This document shows, piece by piece, positions 1 to 7,399 of a stretch of DNA of 64,000 nucleotides. Every line of letters starts with the position of its first letter. The stretch's first letter is position 1. Below the pieces are notes generated by a model. It saw only the letters and a list, made by a program, of their open reading frames with translations. It made no database searches and had not been told where the DNA came from. A program made the position numbers and the translations under genes. This stretch comes from a bacterium (GTDB taxonomy: Bacteria > SZUA-79 > Acidulodesulfobacterales > Acidulodesulfobacteraceae): the NCBI GenBank assembly GCA_021777135.1, contig JAJYDX010000001.1, positions 372,001 through 436,000 of the forward strand. Reading direction: 5' to 3'.

Positions 1-1159
1 AGCCTTTAATTACGCTAATTTGCGTTCCTTCGTTTTTTTCTACTACGGCTTCCGCCCTTTTTGTTTGAGGGTCAAAAGGAATAAATTTTATTACATGTCC
101 AATTTCAGGAATATTTATTTTATGTAATTTGACGTATGAAATTATAGAAAGGTCTATCGGATCCTGAGTCGATTCTTCTGAAGCCGCAGTTGCGTAAGCG
201 AAAAGTTCTTCTGTCCCGAAAGGTTTTAAGGGTTTAAAATCGGTAAGAGCAAGCAAGTTTTCAGTTAACGTACCGGTTTTATCAGAGCATAATTCTTCCA
301 TTGAAGCGATATCCTCTATTGCCGAAAGATGCGTAACAAGTATTCCCCTATTCGCAAGCCTCATAGAGGCTAATGCCGTTGCAAGTGTAAAAGTAACCGG
401 AAGCGCTACAGGTATAGAAGCAACAAGAAGTATTAACGCGAATGGGAGTATTCCGGCAAAATTCATTTTATAGACCAATGCATAAACGAGTATCAAAGCT
501 ACGAGAATACCGTCTATTATAATAAAATAGCGGACTATTTTAAGTATTAGTTCTTCCAGATGACCTTTAGTTTTAGCGGATTTTATTAATTCTGCAGTTT
601 TTCCGAAATAGCTTGCCGCTCCAGTTGCCGTAACCTTACATGTAGCTTCGCCTCTTTTTATTATAGAACCAGAATAAACCGCTTCGCCATCGCTTCTATC
701 GACCGGCTGGGATTCTCCGGTTAAAGCCGATTGGTCAACTAATGTATTTCCTGAAATAATTTTGATATCTGCCGGAACTAAATCGCCCATTCTTATATGA
801 ATAACATCTCCGGGGAGCAATTCTTCGGCAGGCAGCTTAATCCACTTGCCGTCCCTTAATACCCTTGCGATAATTTTAAGCTGTTTTTTTAATAAATCGA
901 GAGCTTTTTCAGCTTTATTTTCTTGCTTAAAAGAAATTGCCGCATTAAATAAAAGCAAGCCTATGATAATATATGCTTCTATGTGTTTCCCAAGTATTAA
1001 TTCTACAATAAAAGTAAACTCGAGCATCCAAGCAACAGGATTCCAGAATTTGGAAAGAAAAATAATAAACGGGTGCCTTTTTTGTTCCTTTATAGTGTTT
1101 AACCCGTATTGCACGGTTAATTTTTTGGCTTCTTCGGATGTCAGACCTTTAAAATCCAT
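1..1159 (-). CDS. P-type cation ATPase, proton-pump-like (3' part beyond window)
   Basis: The first 386 residues of a P-type ATPase read on the minus strand from ATG at 1159; the gene runs off the left edge. Visible parts are an N-terminal cation-ATPase domain, membrane helices at about 40-75 and 205-265, the actuator motif TGES at 147-150, the membrane motif PVALP at 250-254 and the phosphorylation motif DKTGTLT with Asp293. The sequence around PVALPVTF and LCSDKTGTLT resembles plasma-membrane H+-ATPases (P3A) more than metal pumps, and no CPC metal motif is present. By family knowledge such a pump exports protons using ATP, which would help pH control. The nucleotide-binding domain and the last helices are outside the window. 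An AGGAT ribosome site lies just upstream. It is divergent from mobB. Confidence 0.88.
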   Translation of the reverse strand, partial: MDFKGLTSEEAKKLTVQYGLNTIKEQKRHPFIIFLSKFWNPVAWMLEFTFIVELILGKHIEAYIIIGLLLFNAAISFKQENKAEKALDLLKKQLKIIARVLRDGKWIKLPAEELLPGDVIHIRMGDLVPADIKIISGNTLVDQSALTGESQPVDRSDGEAVYSGSIIKRGEATCKVTATGAASYFGKTAELIKSAKTKGHLEELILKIVRYFIIIDGILVALILVYALVYKMNFAGILPFALILLVASIPVALPVTFTLATALASMRLANRGILVTHLSAIEDIASMEELCSDKTGTLTENLLALTDFKPLKPFGTEELFAYATAASEESTQDPIDLSIISYVKLHKINIPEIGHVIKFIPFDPQTKRAEAVVEKNEGTQISVIKG

Positions 1160-1307
1160 AATTTTTTATCCTAGTCTTAATTTTACGATACAAAAAATAT
1201 AAACTTTGCAGCAAAATAACTCTTTATTTGCTGTTGGCTTTATTTTAAATTTTATTATAAAATTATATAAATATTATATATATTTTATAATAATCTTTAT
1301 AAAAAAT

Positions 1308-1838
1308 ATGCGAACAAACGACAAAATGCCTAAAGCCGTTTCTTTTATAGCGATGTCCGGTACCGGTAAAACTACTTTAATAGTGAAGATTATAAAAATA
1401 CTTTCGGACAGGGGCTATAAGGTTTCTTCAGTTAAGCATACAGACCACGATTTTGAATCGGATATTCCAGGTAAAGATTCATGGAGGCATAAAAATGCAG
1501 GAGCATTTTCTACTATGCTCCTTTCGGGGGACAAAGCGGCGTTATTTACAGATATAGATACGTCTTTCAATATGGGAATAGATGCTATAATATCTAAATA
1601 TTTTATCGGTTCAGATATTGTTATAATCGAAGGATTTAAAGACTTAAAAATAAAAAAAATAGAACTGCTGAGAAAGGATATAACGCCTGATTTAAAACTG
1701 AGATTTAAAAACCACCAAGGTCTTATTCTTGTTTGCGCCGATGAATTCATAAAAGATATCGAAGTTCCTCAAATTAGTATCAACGATGCTGATAAAATCG
1801 CCGATTTTATAGAAAACAATATTATTAACGCAATTTAA
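1308..1838 (+). CDS. mobB: Molybdopterin-guanine dinucleotide biosynthesis protein MobB
   Basis: A 176-residue P-loop protein. The nucleotide motif SGTGKTT lies at 17-23, followed by a KHTDHDFESDIPGKDSWRH segment and then VIIEGFKDLK, all typical of MobB. The family binds GTP and assists MobA in attaching GMP to molybdopterin, so molybdoenzymes are expected elsewhere in the genome. The open frame extends upstream to 1206, but that extension is low-complexity Ile/Tyr/Phe from AT-rich DNA and is not like the family; ATG 1308 (or 1326) gives the usual length of about 170. The stop overlaps the start of the next gene by one base (TAATG), which suggests translational coupling. Confidence 0.9.
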   Translation: MRTNDKMPKAVSFIAMSGTGKTTLIVKIIKILSDRGYKVSSVKHTDHDFESDIPGKDSWRHKNAGAFSTMLLSGDKAALFTDIDTSFNMGIDAIISKYFIGSDIVIIEGFKDLKIKKIELLRKDITPDLKLRFKNHQGLILVCADEFIKDIEVPQISINDADKIADFIENNIINAI

Positions 1839-2842
1839 TGGATAAAATTAATTTATGGCAGTGTATTCTTGCTCCCATGGCTGGAATAACCGGATTTCCT
1901 TTTAGAAAAACGGCCTTAAAATACGGCGCTGATTTTTGTTTTACAGAGATGATTAGCGCAGTAGGTTTTTTGCATAACGATAAAGGAACGCTGGAACTTT
2001 TGAAAACTGGAAACGATATAGCTAAAACAGGAATTCAGTTGTTTGGAAGCGACCCTGATATTTTGGCTCAGGCGGCTAAAAAAGCCGCAGATAAAGGATT
2101 TAAAGTTATAGACATTAATATGGGTTGTCCCGTTAAAAAGGTCGTGAAAACAGGCGCAGGCAGTGCGATATTAAAAGACTTAAAAAGATTTTCCTTAATA
2201 GTCGAATCTGTTAGAAGTGCATTAAAAGATTCTGCATTAACGATAAAAATCAGAAGCGGATTTGACGAAAATTCGGTTAATTTTATGGAAATAGGTAAAA
2301 TTGCCGAAAAGTCAGGCGTCGATGCGATTTTTTTTCATCCGAGAACGCGATCCCTTATGTTCGGCGGTGCGGCAGATCATGCCTTAATTAAAAAACTAAA
2401 AGAAGGAATTAATATACCGGTTTACGCAAGCGGCGATATTTTTTCTGTAAGCGATGCGTTAAGAATAAAAGATTACACAAGAGCCGACGGCGTGATGTTT
2501 GCCAGAGGAGCTATCGGCAGACCATGGATATTTACAGAATATATATGTGCCAGGTTATTAGATAAAAACAAAGTATGCGCGGAACCGGTCATAGACAGCA
2601 TAGAGCGTAATATAGACTATAAAATAGATATAATGCTTGAACTGACAGGTGAGACCTGCCTGTTTTACGGTAAAGAAAGAGGCTATAATATTATCAAGCC
2701 CCATCTCTATAATTTCCTTAAGGGGTTTAAGGGTTCTAAAAATTTAAGGATTATGGTAAATAATGCGAAAACAGAAAATGAAATAAAGGATATTTTAAAT
2801 ATTTTTAAAACCTCGCGATATGAATATACTGGGACTAATTGA
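1838..2842 (+). CDS. dusB: tRNA-dihydrouridine synthase (DusB/NifR3 family)
   Basis: A 334-residue FMN-dependent TIM-barrel enzyme that reduces uridines in the tRNA D-loop. It shows the family start APMAGITGFPFR (12-23), the catalytic segment INMGCPVKKV with Cys97, and the FHPRTR region before the phosphate-binding part SGDIFSV. Length and order are normal for DusB. It starts in a TAATG overlap with mobB and its 3' end overlaps the ferredoxin gene by 23 bases, so the three genes are probably one transcript. Which uridine it modifies cannot be read from sequence; the DusB assignment over DusA or DusC rests on overall similarity. Confidence 0.93.
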   Translation: MDKINLWQCILAPMAGITGFPFRKTALKYGADFCFTEMISAVGFLHNDKGTLELLKTGNDIAKTGIQLFGSDPDILAQAAKKAADKGFKVIDINMGCPVKKVVKTGAGSAILKDLKRFSLIVESVRSALKDSALTIKIRSGFDENSVNFMEIGKIAEKSGVDAIFFHPRTRSLMFGGAADHALIKKLKEGINIPVYASGDIFSVSDALRIKDYTRADGVMFARGAIGRPWIFTEYICARLLDKNKVCAEPVIDSIERNIDYKIDIMLELTGETCLFYGKERGYNIIKPHLYNFLKGFKGSKNLRIMVNNAKTENEIKDILNIFKTSRYEYTGTN

Positions 2843-3938
2843 AAAGCTTTTAAACAGAGACGACAATAAAGGAATTTCCATAAATTCAGATTTTTGCGTG
2901 AGGCTTAAAACGCCTATGGCGAGTTGCTATACATGTATTGACAGATGTCCTGACCTGTCAATTAAAATAACGGACAATGACATAAAAATTCTTGAAAATT
3001 GTTCCAAATGCAATGCCTGCATTCATATCTGTCCTAATTCAGTTTTTTACGTTAAAAATAATATTTTAGAAGAAGAGCTGAGCAGCAGCCAGGCATCCGA
3101 GGATAATATTTATTATTTTTGCGCAAAAACTGAAAATAAAAAAACCGTTAATAAAAATAAAGTAGAATGCCTTTTCGAAATTGAAGATGTAGATATTATA
3201 TCCTTTATAAAAAAAGGGAATAAAATATTTTTTATAACCGAAGACTGCAAATCCTGCAAACTAAATTATTTTCATAATAAAAAATTGAAAAGAGTTGACG
3301 AAATAAAGAAGTTTTTTAAAACGGAAAATGCTTTTACGGAAATCAATATTAAAGATTTAGGAAAAAAGGGTAATATTCCAAATCCGACCCTTTTTCCTCC
3401 AGAATCCATAAAAATTAACGAGAATAAAGACGACGAGCCTGATTACAGCGGGAAAGGCAATCAAGAATTAGAAACGCTGGACAGAAGAGATTTTTTTAAA
3501 AATTCGATTAAAAGTATTAAAAATAACGCAAAAAAAATAATTAAGGATATTTCCATAGATGATTTGCCTATGTCAGAGCTTTATTCAGGATATATAGATT
3601 ACAAAGAGGAATCCGGAAAAAAAATAAATAAATTACTTATAGAAAGGCAGAAAAAAATTTATCTTTTTTTAAGAGAAAATAAAGAATTTCTGCCTTTGTT
3701 AAACATTAGGCTGCCTAAATTAAACGAAAATTGCGTTTTTTGTTCTAACTGCTGGGAATTGTGTCCTACAGGGGCTTTAATATATAAAGAAAAAGAGGGA
3801 GAAATACTTATCGAGCCTTTTTTATGCACTGGATGTAATTTATGCAGAGATATATGTAATTTTGGCGCCGTAAGAATTTATAAAGCAAAAAAAATTCAAG
3901 ACGTTTCGGATAAAAAAATTTTAATTAAAAAGGTTTAA
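2820..3938 (+). CDS. Multi-cluster [4Fe-4S] ferredoxin-like protein, unknown role
   Basis: A 372-residue protein with two ferredoxin modules at its ends. The N-terminal module has Cys26, Cys36, Cys39, Cys43 and the classic set Cys61, 64, 67, 71. The C-terminal module has Cys305, 308, 311, 315 and Cys336, 339, 342, 346. The middle carries an isolated CxxC (143, 146) and a long lysine-rich linker. Residues 222-227 read RRDFFK, resembling a twin-arginine motif, but it is internal and not followed by a hydrophobic stretch, so I do not think it is a working export signal. No signal peptide is seen, so it is probably cytoplasmic. Its place behind mobB and dusB may point to electron supply for a molybdoenzyme or its maturation, but this is inference. 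I do not recognise a named family. Confidence 0.8.
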   Translation: MNILGLIEKLLNRDDNKGISINSDFCVRLKTPMASCYTCIDRCPDLSIKITDNDIKILENCSKCNACIHICPNSVFYVKNNILEEELSSSQASEDNIYYFCAKTENKKTVNKNKVECLFEIEDVDIISFIKKGNKIFFITEDCKSCKLNYFHNKKLKRVDEIKKFFKTENAFTEINIKDLGKKGNIPNPTLFPPESIKINENKDDEPDYSGKGNQELETLDRRDFFKNSIKSIKNNAKKIIKDISIDDLPMSELYSGYIDYKEESGKKINKLLIERQKKIYLFLRENKEFLPLLNIRLPKLNENCVFCSNCWELCPTGALIYKEKEGEILIEPFLCTGCNLCRDICNFGAVRIYKAKKIQDVSDKKILIKKV

Positions 3939-3980
3939 ATGCAGAATTGAATAAATGTGACAAAAATCATATTTTTTTAA

Positions 3981-4029
3981 TTGGGATATATATTATAATT
4001 TATTATAAAATTTTAATTAATTAAAATTT
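3981..4029 (+). promoter_or_regulatory. Promoter and AT palindrome before the CBS/HPP operon
   Basis: TTGGGA at 3981-3986 and TATAAA at 4004-4009 are separated by exactly 17 bases, a good sigma-70-type arrangement with a start near 4016. A perfect 22-base palindrome (4008-4029, arms AAATTTTAATT and AATTAAAATTT) overlaps the -10 and the start site. Being only A and T it may be chance, but the position is where an operator would sit. ATG of the CBS gene is at 4045 with AGAGGG as ribosome site. Confidence 0.5.
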
Positions 4030-4044
4030 AAAATAGAGGGTATT

Positions 4045-4647
4045 ATGGAGAATGTACAAAAGAATGTTAAAAACTGTGTTGAAATTAACGATGAGGATAT
4101 CAGGAAAGCTTTTGAAAAACATAAAACCTATATAGATATATCCATTGACGATTTTCATAAAATATACAACGATGCTTTCAACTTTGCGCTGGAAAGAGTT
4201 CATTCAGTTATGGTAGAAGAGGTGATGTCGAAGAGTTATATTTCAGTTAATGCTGATTATGATATAAATTCTGCGACGGATTTGCTTGCAAAAAACGGGT
4301 TAACCTGCGCTCCGGTAGTTAACGATACAAATTTAGTCGTAGGGTTTGTTTCTGATGCCGATATTTTAGCATATGCCGGAGTTGCAAAAAAGCACAACAT
4401 AAAAGATTTAGTAAGGCATATTATAGGCGAAACTATCCCTCATGCTAATACGAATAAAGAAGCAAAAAACATTAGAGACATAATGTCTTCTCCTGCCATA
4501 ACGGTTATGGTAGATACAAATATAAGAAAGGCTGCTGAAATACTTAATGAAAAGAGAATCAAGAGAATGCCAGTTGTAGATAAAAACGGCACGCTGGTCG
4601 GCATGATATCAATGACCGATATAGTGAAATATATAAGTAAAAGATAA
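4045..4647 (+). CDS. CBS-domain pair protein
   Basis: A 200-residue soluble protein. After a 55-residue helical N-terminal segment come two CBS domains, about 57-115 (MVEEVMSKSYISVNAD, then VVGFVSDADIL) and 145-200 (IRDIMSSPAITVMVD, then LVGMISMTDIV). CBS pairs bind adenosine nucleotides or SAM and regulate a partner. Here the partner is probably the HPP membrane protein encoded 23 bases downstream; many bacteria fuse HPP and CBS domains in one protein, so this pair looks like the split version. The N-terminal segment has no family I recognise. It has its own promoter upstream. Confidence 0.88.
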   Translation: MENVQKNVKNCVEINDEDIRKAFEKHKTYIDISIDDFHKIYNDAFNFALERVHSVMVEEVMSKSYISVNADYDINSATDLLAKNGLTCAPVVNDTNLVVGFVSDADILAYAGVAKKHNIKDLVRHIIGETIPHANTNKEAKNIRDIMSSPAITVMVDTNIRKAAEILNEKRIKRMPVVDKNGTLVGMISMTDIVKYISKR

Positions 4648-4670
4648 AAAATAAACGGAGGAATATAAAA

Positions 4671-5219
4671 ATGTGGTTCAAAGAATACGTTAATAGAATG
4701 AAAGGTGGCGGACAAAGTCCGACCGGCGTCAGTTTTCACGTAATTTTTTGGTCTGGACTTGCTTCCTTTATAGGAATAGCTCTAGTCGCATATTTATCAA
4801 AAAAATATTTTAATCCTTATGCGTTAACTTTGCTTATAGGTTCTTTCGGCGCTTCGGCAGTTCTCATTTACGGTGCAATAAAGACTCCTCTTGCGCAGCC
4901 TAGAAATCTTATTGGCGGACATATCCTTTCCGGCATTGTAGGAGTTGCAAGCTATAAACTTCTGGGCCATATTAATATGCCTTTGGCTTCCGCAGTTGCG
5001 GTTTCTTTTGCGATTATGCTTATGCATGCGACAAAAACTCTTCATCCCCCTGGAGGAGCTACAGCTCTCATTGCTGTTATAGGCGGGAAAGGAATATATA
5101 AACTAGGTTTTTTTTATGCTTTAATGCCGGTAGGTCTAGGAGCGTTTATACTTTTAATAGTTGCTCTTATAGTCAATAATCTTTCAAAAGAAAGAAAATA
5201 TCCAGAGTTTTGGTGGTAA
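4671..5219 (+). CDS. HPP family integral membrane protein
   Basis: A 182-residue membrane protein with about four hydrophobic helices (roughly 24-43, 50-70, 84-100, 105-120, and a last one at 145-172). The family signature HPPGG is at 125-129, preceded by the conserved PLAQPRNLIGGH segment at 73-84. HPP proteins have been linked to nitrite transport in chloroplasts and cyanobacteria, but the substrate in most bacteria is unknown. The gene follows the CBS protein by 23 bases with a GGAGG ribosome site, so the two are one operon and the CBS protein likely gates or senses for this one. Confidence 0.88.
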   Translation: MWFKEYVNRMKGGGQSPTGVSFHVIFWSGLASFIGIALVAYLSKKYFNPYALTLLIGSFGASAVLIYGAIKTPLAQPRNLIGGHILSGIVGVASYKLLGHINMPLASAVAVSFAIMLMHATKTLHPPGGATALIAVIGGKGIYKLGFFYALMPVGLGAFILLIVALIVNNLSKERKYPEFWW

Positions 5220-5239
5220 GCCCCTTAGTAAAAAAAATC

Positions 5240-5270
5240 TTGACAAAAGAATAAAATTATTTAATAATAT
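5240..5270 (+). promoter_or_regulatory. Candidate promoter of rplM-rpsI
   Basis: A perfect TTGACA (5240-5245) is followed by TAATAA at 16-base spacing (5262-5267) or TAATAT at 19-base spacing (5265-5270). The L13 start codon lies about 80 bases further on at 5351. Confidence 0.5.
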
Positions 5271-5271
5271 T

Positions 5272-5297
5272 AAGCTACGCTTTAGCTGTAGCTTTTT
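5272..5297 (+). terminator. Hairpin with T-run between HPP gene and rplM
   Basis: AAGCTAC (5272-5278) pairs perfectly with GTAGCTT (5288-5294) around a 9-base loop, followed by three further T. It can end transcription from the HPP gene. Because it begins almost at the start site of the promoter at 5240-5270, it could alternatively form at the extreme 5' end of the rplM mRNA as an attenuator or stabilising hairpin. Confidence 0.5.
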
Positions 5298-5350
5298 AAA
5301 TATAAATATATAGTATATACGGTATTAATAACTATACGAGGTAGGTATAA

Positions 5351-5758
5351 ATGACGGAAAGCAAGTGGATATTAGTAGATGCGAAGGGTATTAGTCTTGG
5401 GAGAGTTGCGAGTTTTGTCGCAAATAAATTAATGGGTAAAGATAAGGCAAACTGGACGCCTTATGCAGATAACGGGGATTTTGTCGTTATCGTCAACAGC
5501 GCCAAGGCAAAATTAACAGGAAAAAAAGCAGAAGATAAAGAATATCATTTTCATAGCGGTTATCCGGGAGGAATGAAGACTTTTAACTACAAGGATATGC
5601 TTAAGAAGGATGCGACATTTCCGGTGTATCAGGCTATAAAAGGCATGTTGCCAAAGAATAAGCTTTCAGATGCGGTTCTGAAAAAAGTTAAAATATACGA
5701 AGGCGAAGACCATCCGCATGCAGCTCAGCAACCGGTCAAGGTTGAAATAGTAAAATAG
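5351..5758 (+). CDS. rplM: 50S ribosomal protein L13
   Basis: A 135-residue protein that matches L13 throughout, with the early segment WILVDAKGISLGRVAS, the LTGKKAEDKEYHFHSGYPGG region and the MLPKNKL segment. L13 is an early assembly protein of the large subunit that binds 23S rRNA. The order rplM-rpsI is conserved in bacteria. The ribosome site is GAGG about 8 bases before ATG 5351. The upstream hairpin could allow leader control, but no family leader is recognisable. Confidence 0.98.
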   Translation: MTESKWILVDAKGISLGRVASFVANKLMGKDKANWTPYADNGDFVVIVNSAKAKLTGKKAEDKEYHFHSGYPGGMKTFNYKDMLKKDATFPVYQAIKGMLPKNKLSDAVLKKVKIYEGEDHPHAAQQPVKVEIVK

Positions 5759-5814
5759 TTTAGACTAATTAATTAAATAAGGTAAATTAAAATTAAATTA
5801 CGGGTAAAAGGCTT

Positions 5815-6210
5815 ATGGCAAAAAAGAATATTATACACGCGGTAGGAAAAAGAAAAACAGGCATAGCAAGGGCATATTTTAAAGAAGGAACCGGTAAAAT
5901 TATAGTTAACGGAAGAGATTTCGATAAATATTTTCCTCTCGAAAGCCATAGGGTAACCGCTGTTAAACCACTAGCATTTTATTCCGTGGAAAATAAATTT
6001 GATATATATGTAAATGTGGCTGGCGGAGGTTTAGCTGGTCAGGCTGGAGCAATAAAACTCGCACTTGCAAAAGCCATTCTTTTAATAAGCCCCGATCTTA
6101 AAGAAACCCTTGCAAAAGCTTCCATGCTTACGAGGGATCCTAGGGTCAAGGAAAGAAAGAAATACGGACAAAAAGGGGCAAGAGCAAGATTCCAGTTCTC
6201 GAAGAGATAA
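5815..6210 (+). CDS. rpsI: 30S ribosomal protein S9
   Basis: A 131-residue S9 protein with the family features AVGKRKTGIARAYF near the start, GGGLAGQAGAIKLALAKA in the middle, and the basic tail ending QFSKR, whose last residues reach the P-site tRNA in the ribosome. It follows rplM by 56 bases, the usual partner. The next gene, argC, begins only 16 bases after its stop, so argC may be transcribed with the ribosomal pair. Confidence 0.98.
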   Translation: MAKKNIIHAVGKRKTGIARAYFKEGTGKIIVNGRDFDKYFPLESHRVTAVKPLAFYSVENKFDIYVNVAGGGLAGQAGAIKLALAKAILLISPDLKETLAKASMLTRDPRVKERKKYGQKGARARFQFSKR

Positions 6211-6226
6211 TAATCATAATAATCAG

Positions 6227-7318
6227 ATGATTAAAGTTTCGATTATAGGAGCATCCGGTTACAGCGGAGTATGTTTGTTACATGCCCTGTCTTCAAGGCC
6301 GGATGTTGCTATATCGGCAATAACTTCCCAGACTTATTCGGGTAAAAAACTTTCAAGTATTTTTCCTCAATTTACAAAAACTTATCATATAAATAATCCT
6401 ATTTCTGAACTTGAGTTTAGAGTTTTTGACCCTGATGTAATATCTGAATCCTCTGTGGTGTTTTTTTGCCTGCCGCATAATGAAAGTTCGAAATTAATCC
6501 CCGATGTTTTAAAACGCAATAAAAAAATCAAGATAATTGATGTTGGCGCTGATTTCAGGTTTGACAACCTCGAAGTATATGAAGAATTTTATGGGAAGCA
6601 CAATGCGCGTTCGTTGAATTCAAAATTTATATACGGCCTATCAGATATATTTTACGATAAAATTAAAAACTCGCAATTTATATCTAACCCCGGATGTTAT
6701 CCTACCGGCGCTCTGCTGCCTATCCTGCCTCTTGTTTTTAAAGGTGTTGCAGATTTTAATGTTCCTATTATTATTAATTCTTTATCAGGAATTTCAGGAG
6801 CAGGAAGGGGACTAAAATTACAAAATCTTTTTTGCGAAGTAGAAAATTCCGTAAAGGCATATAATGTTTGGTCCCACAGACACCTGCCAGAAATTAAAGA
6901 AAAGATAGAGAACGCGTTTTTAAATTCAAGCAGTAAATCTGATAATAAACCTTATATTTTATTCACACCTCATGTCATTCCGGTAACGAGAGGGATATTG
7001 ACTACAATATATATGAATTTAAATAAAGGGGTAAAAGAAGAAAATATAAAGGAAATATATAACGAATTTTATGGAGATAGTAAATTTGTTTCAATAATTA
7101 ACAATATAGAAGACTGCAATATAAAAAACGTAATTTATTCTAATAACTGCCATATAGCTTTTGAACCGGACAAGAAACAAAATAAAGGAATGATAAAAAT
7201 TGTTAGCGCCATAGACAATCTTGGCAAAGGCGCTTCTTTGCAGGCAATTCAAAATATGAACCTTATGTTAGGTTTAGAGCCGGATTACATGGTCCCTGAA
7301 TATTCCCCTTTCCCCTAA
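6227..7318 (+). CDS. argC: N-acetyl-gamma-glutamyl-phosphate reductase
   Basis: A 363-residue NADPH-dependent enzyme of arginine synthesis that reduces N-acetylglutamyl phosphate to the semialdehyde. It has the nucleotide motif GASGYSG at 8-14, the catalytic motif NPGCYPTGALL with Cys157, and SGISGAGRG after it. The open frame can be extended back to 6110, but that part lies inside rpsI in another frame and has no family similarity, so I chose ATG 6227. No clear ribosome site precedes it. No other arginine gene is near, so it is a lone arg gene attached to a ribosomal operon. Confidence 0.95.
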   Translation: MIKVSIIGASGYSGVCLLHALSSRPDVAISAITSQTYSGKKLSSIFPQFTKTYHINNPISELEFRVFDPDVISESSVVFFCLPHNESSKLIPDVLKRNKKIKIIDVGADFRFDNLEVYEEFYGKHNARSLNSKFIYGLSDIFYDKIKNSQFISNPGCYPTGALLPILPLVFKGVADFNVPIIINSLSGISGAGRGLKLQNLFCEVENSVKAYNVWSHRHLPEIKEKIENAFLNSSSKSDNKPYILFTPHVIPVTRGILTTIYMNLNKGVKEENIKEIYNEFYGDSKFVSIINNIEDCNIKNVIYSNNCHIAFEPDKKQNKGMIKIVSAIDNLGKGASLQAIQNMNLMLGLEPDYMVPEYSPFP

Positions 7319-7350
7319 TTTGCCTTCAGAAGAGCAAAAAACCATTATAC

Positions 7351-7381
7351 TTGTGCATTATTAAAAGCACTGCAGTATAAT
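7351..7381 (+). promoter_or_regulatory. Candidate promoter of the binding-protein gene
   Basis: A consensus TATAAT (7376-7381) has TTGTGC 19 bases upstream (7351-7356). The predicted start is only about 12 bases from ATG 7400, and no Shine-Dalgarno sequence is visible in that short leader. Confidence 0.4.
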
Positions 7382-7399
7382 CTTAGATTATAACTAAAT

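Noticed and set aside
846-1202. A 118-residue plus-strand open frame
   Set aside because: It lies opposite the P-type ATPase gene in another frame and has no family similarity; the minus-strand protein is clearly real.
1206-1307. N-terminal extension of MobB
   Set aside because: Low-complexity hydrophobic residues from AT-rich DNA; family proteins start at the later ATG.
3556-3575. Twin-arginine export of the ferredoxin protein
   Set aside because: The RRDFFK motif (about residues 222-227, near 3483-3500) is internal and not followed by a hydrophobic segment.
6110-6226. Upstream start for ArgC
   Set aside because: It would lie inside rpsI in a different frame and adds nothing like ArgC.
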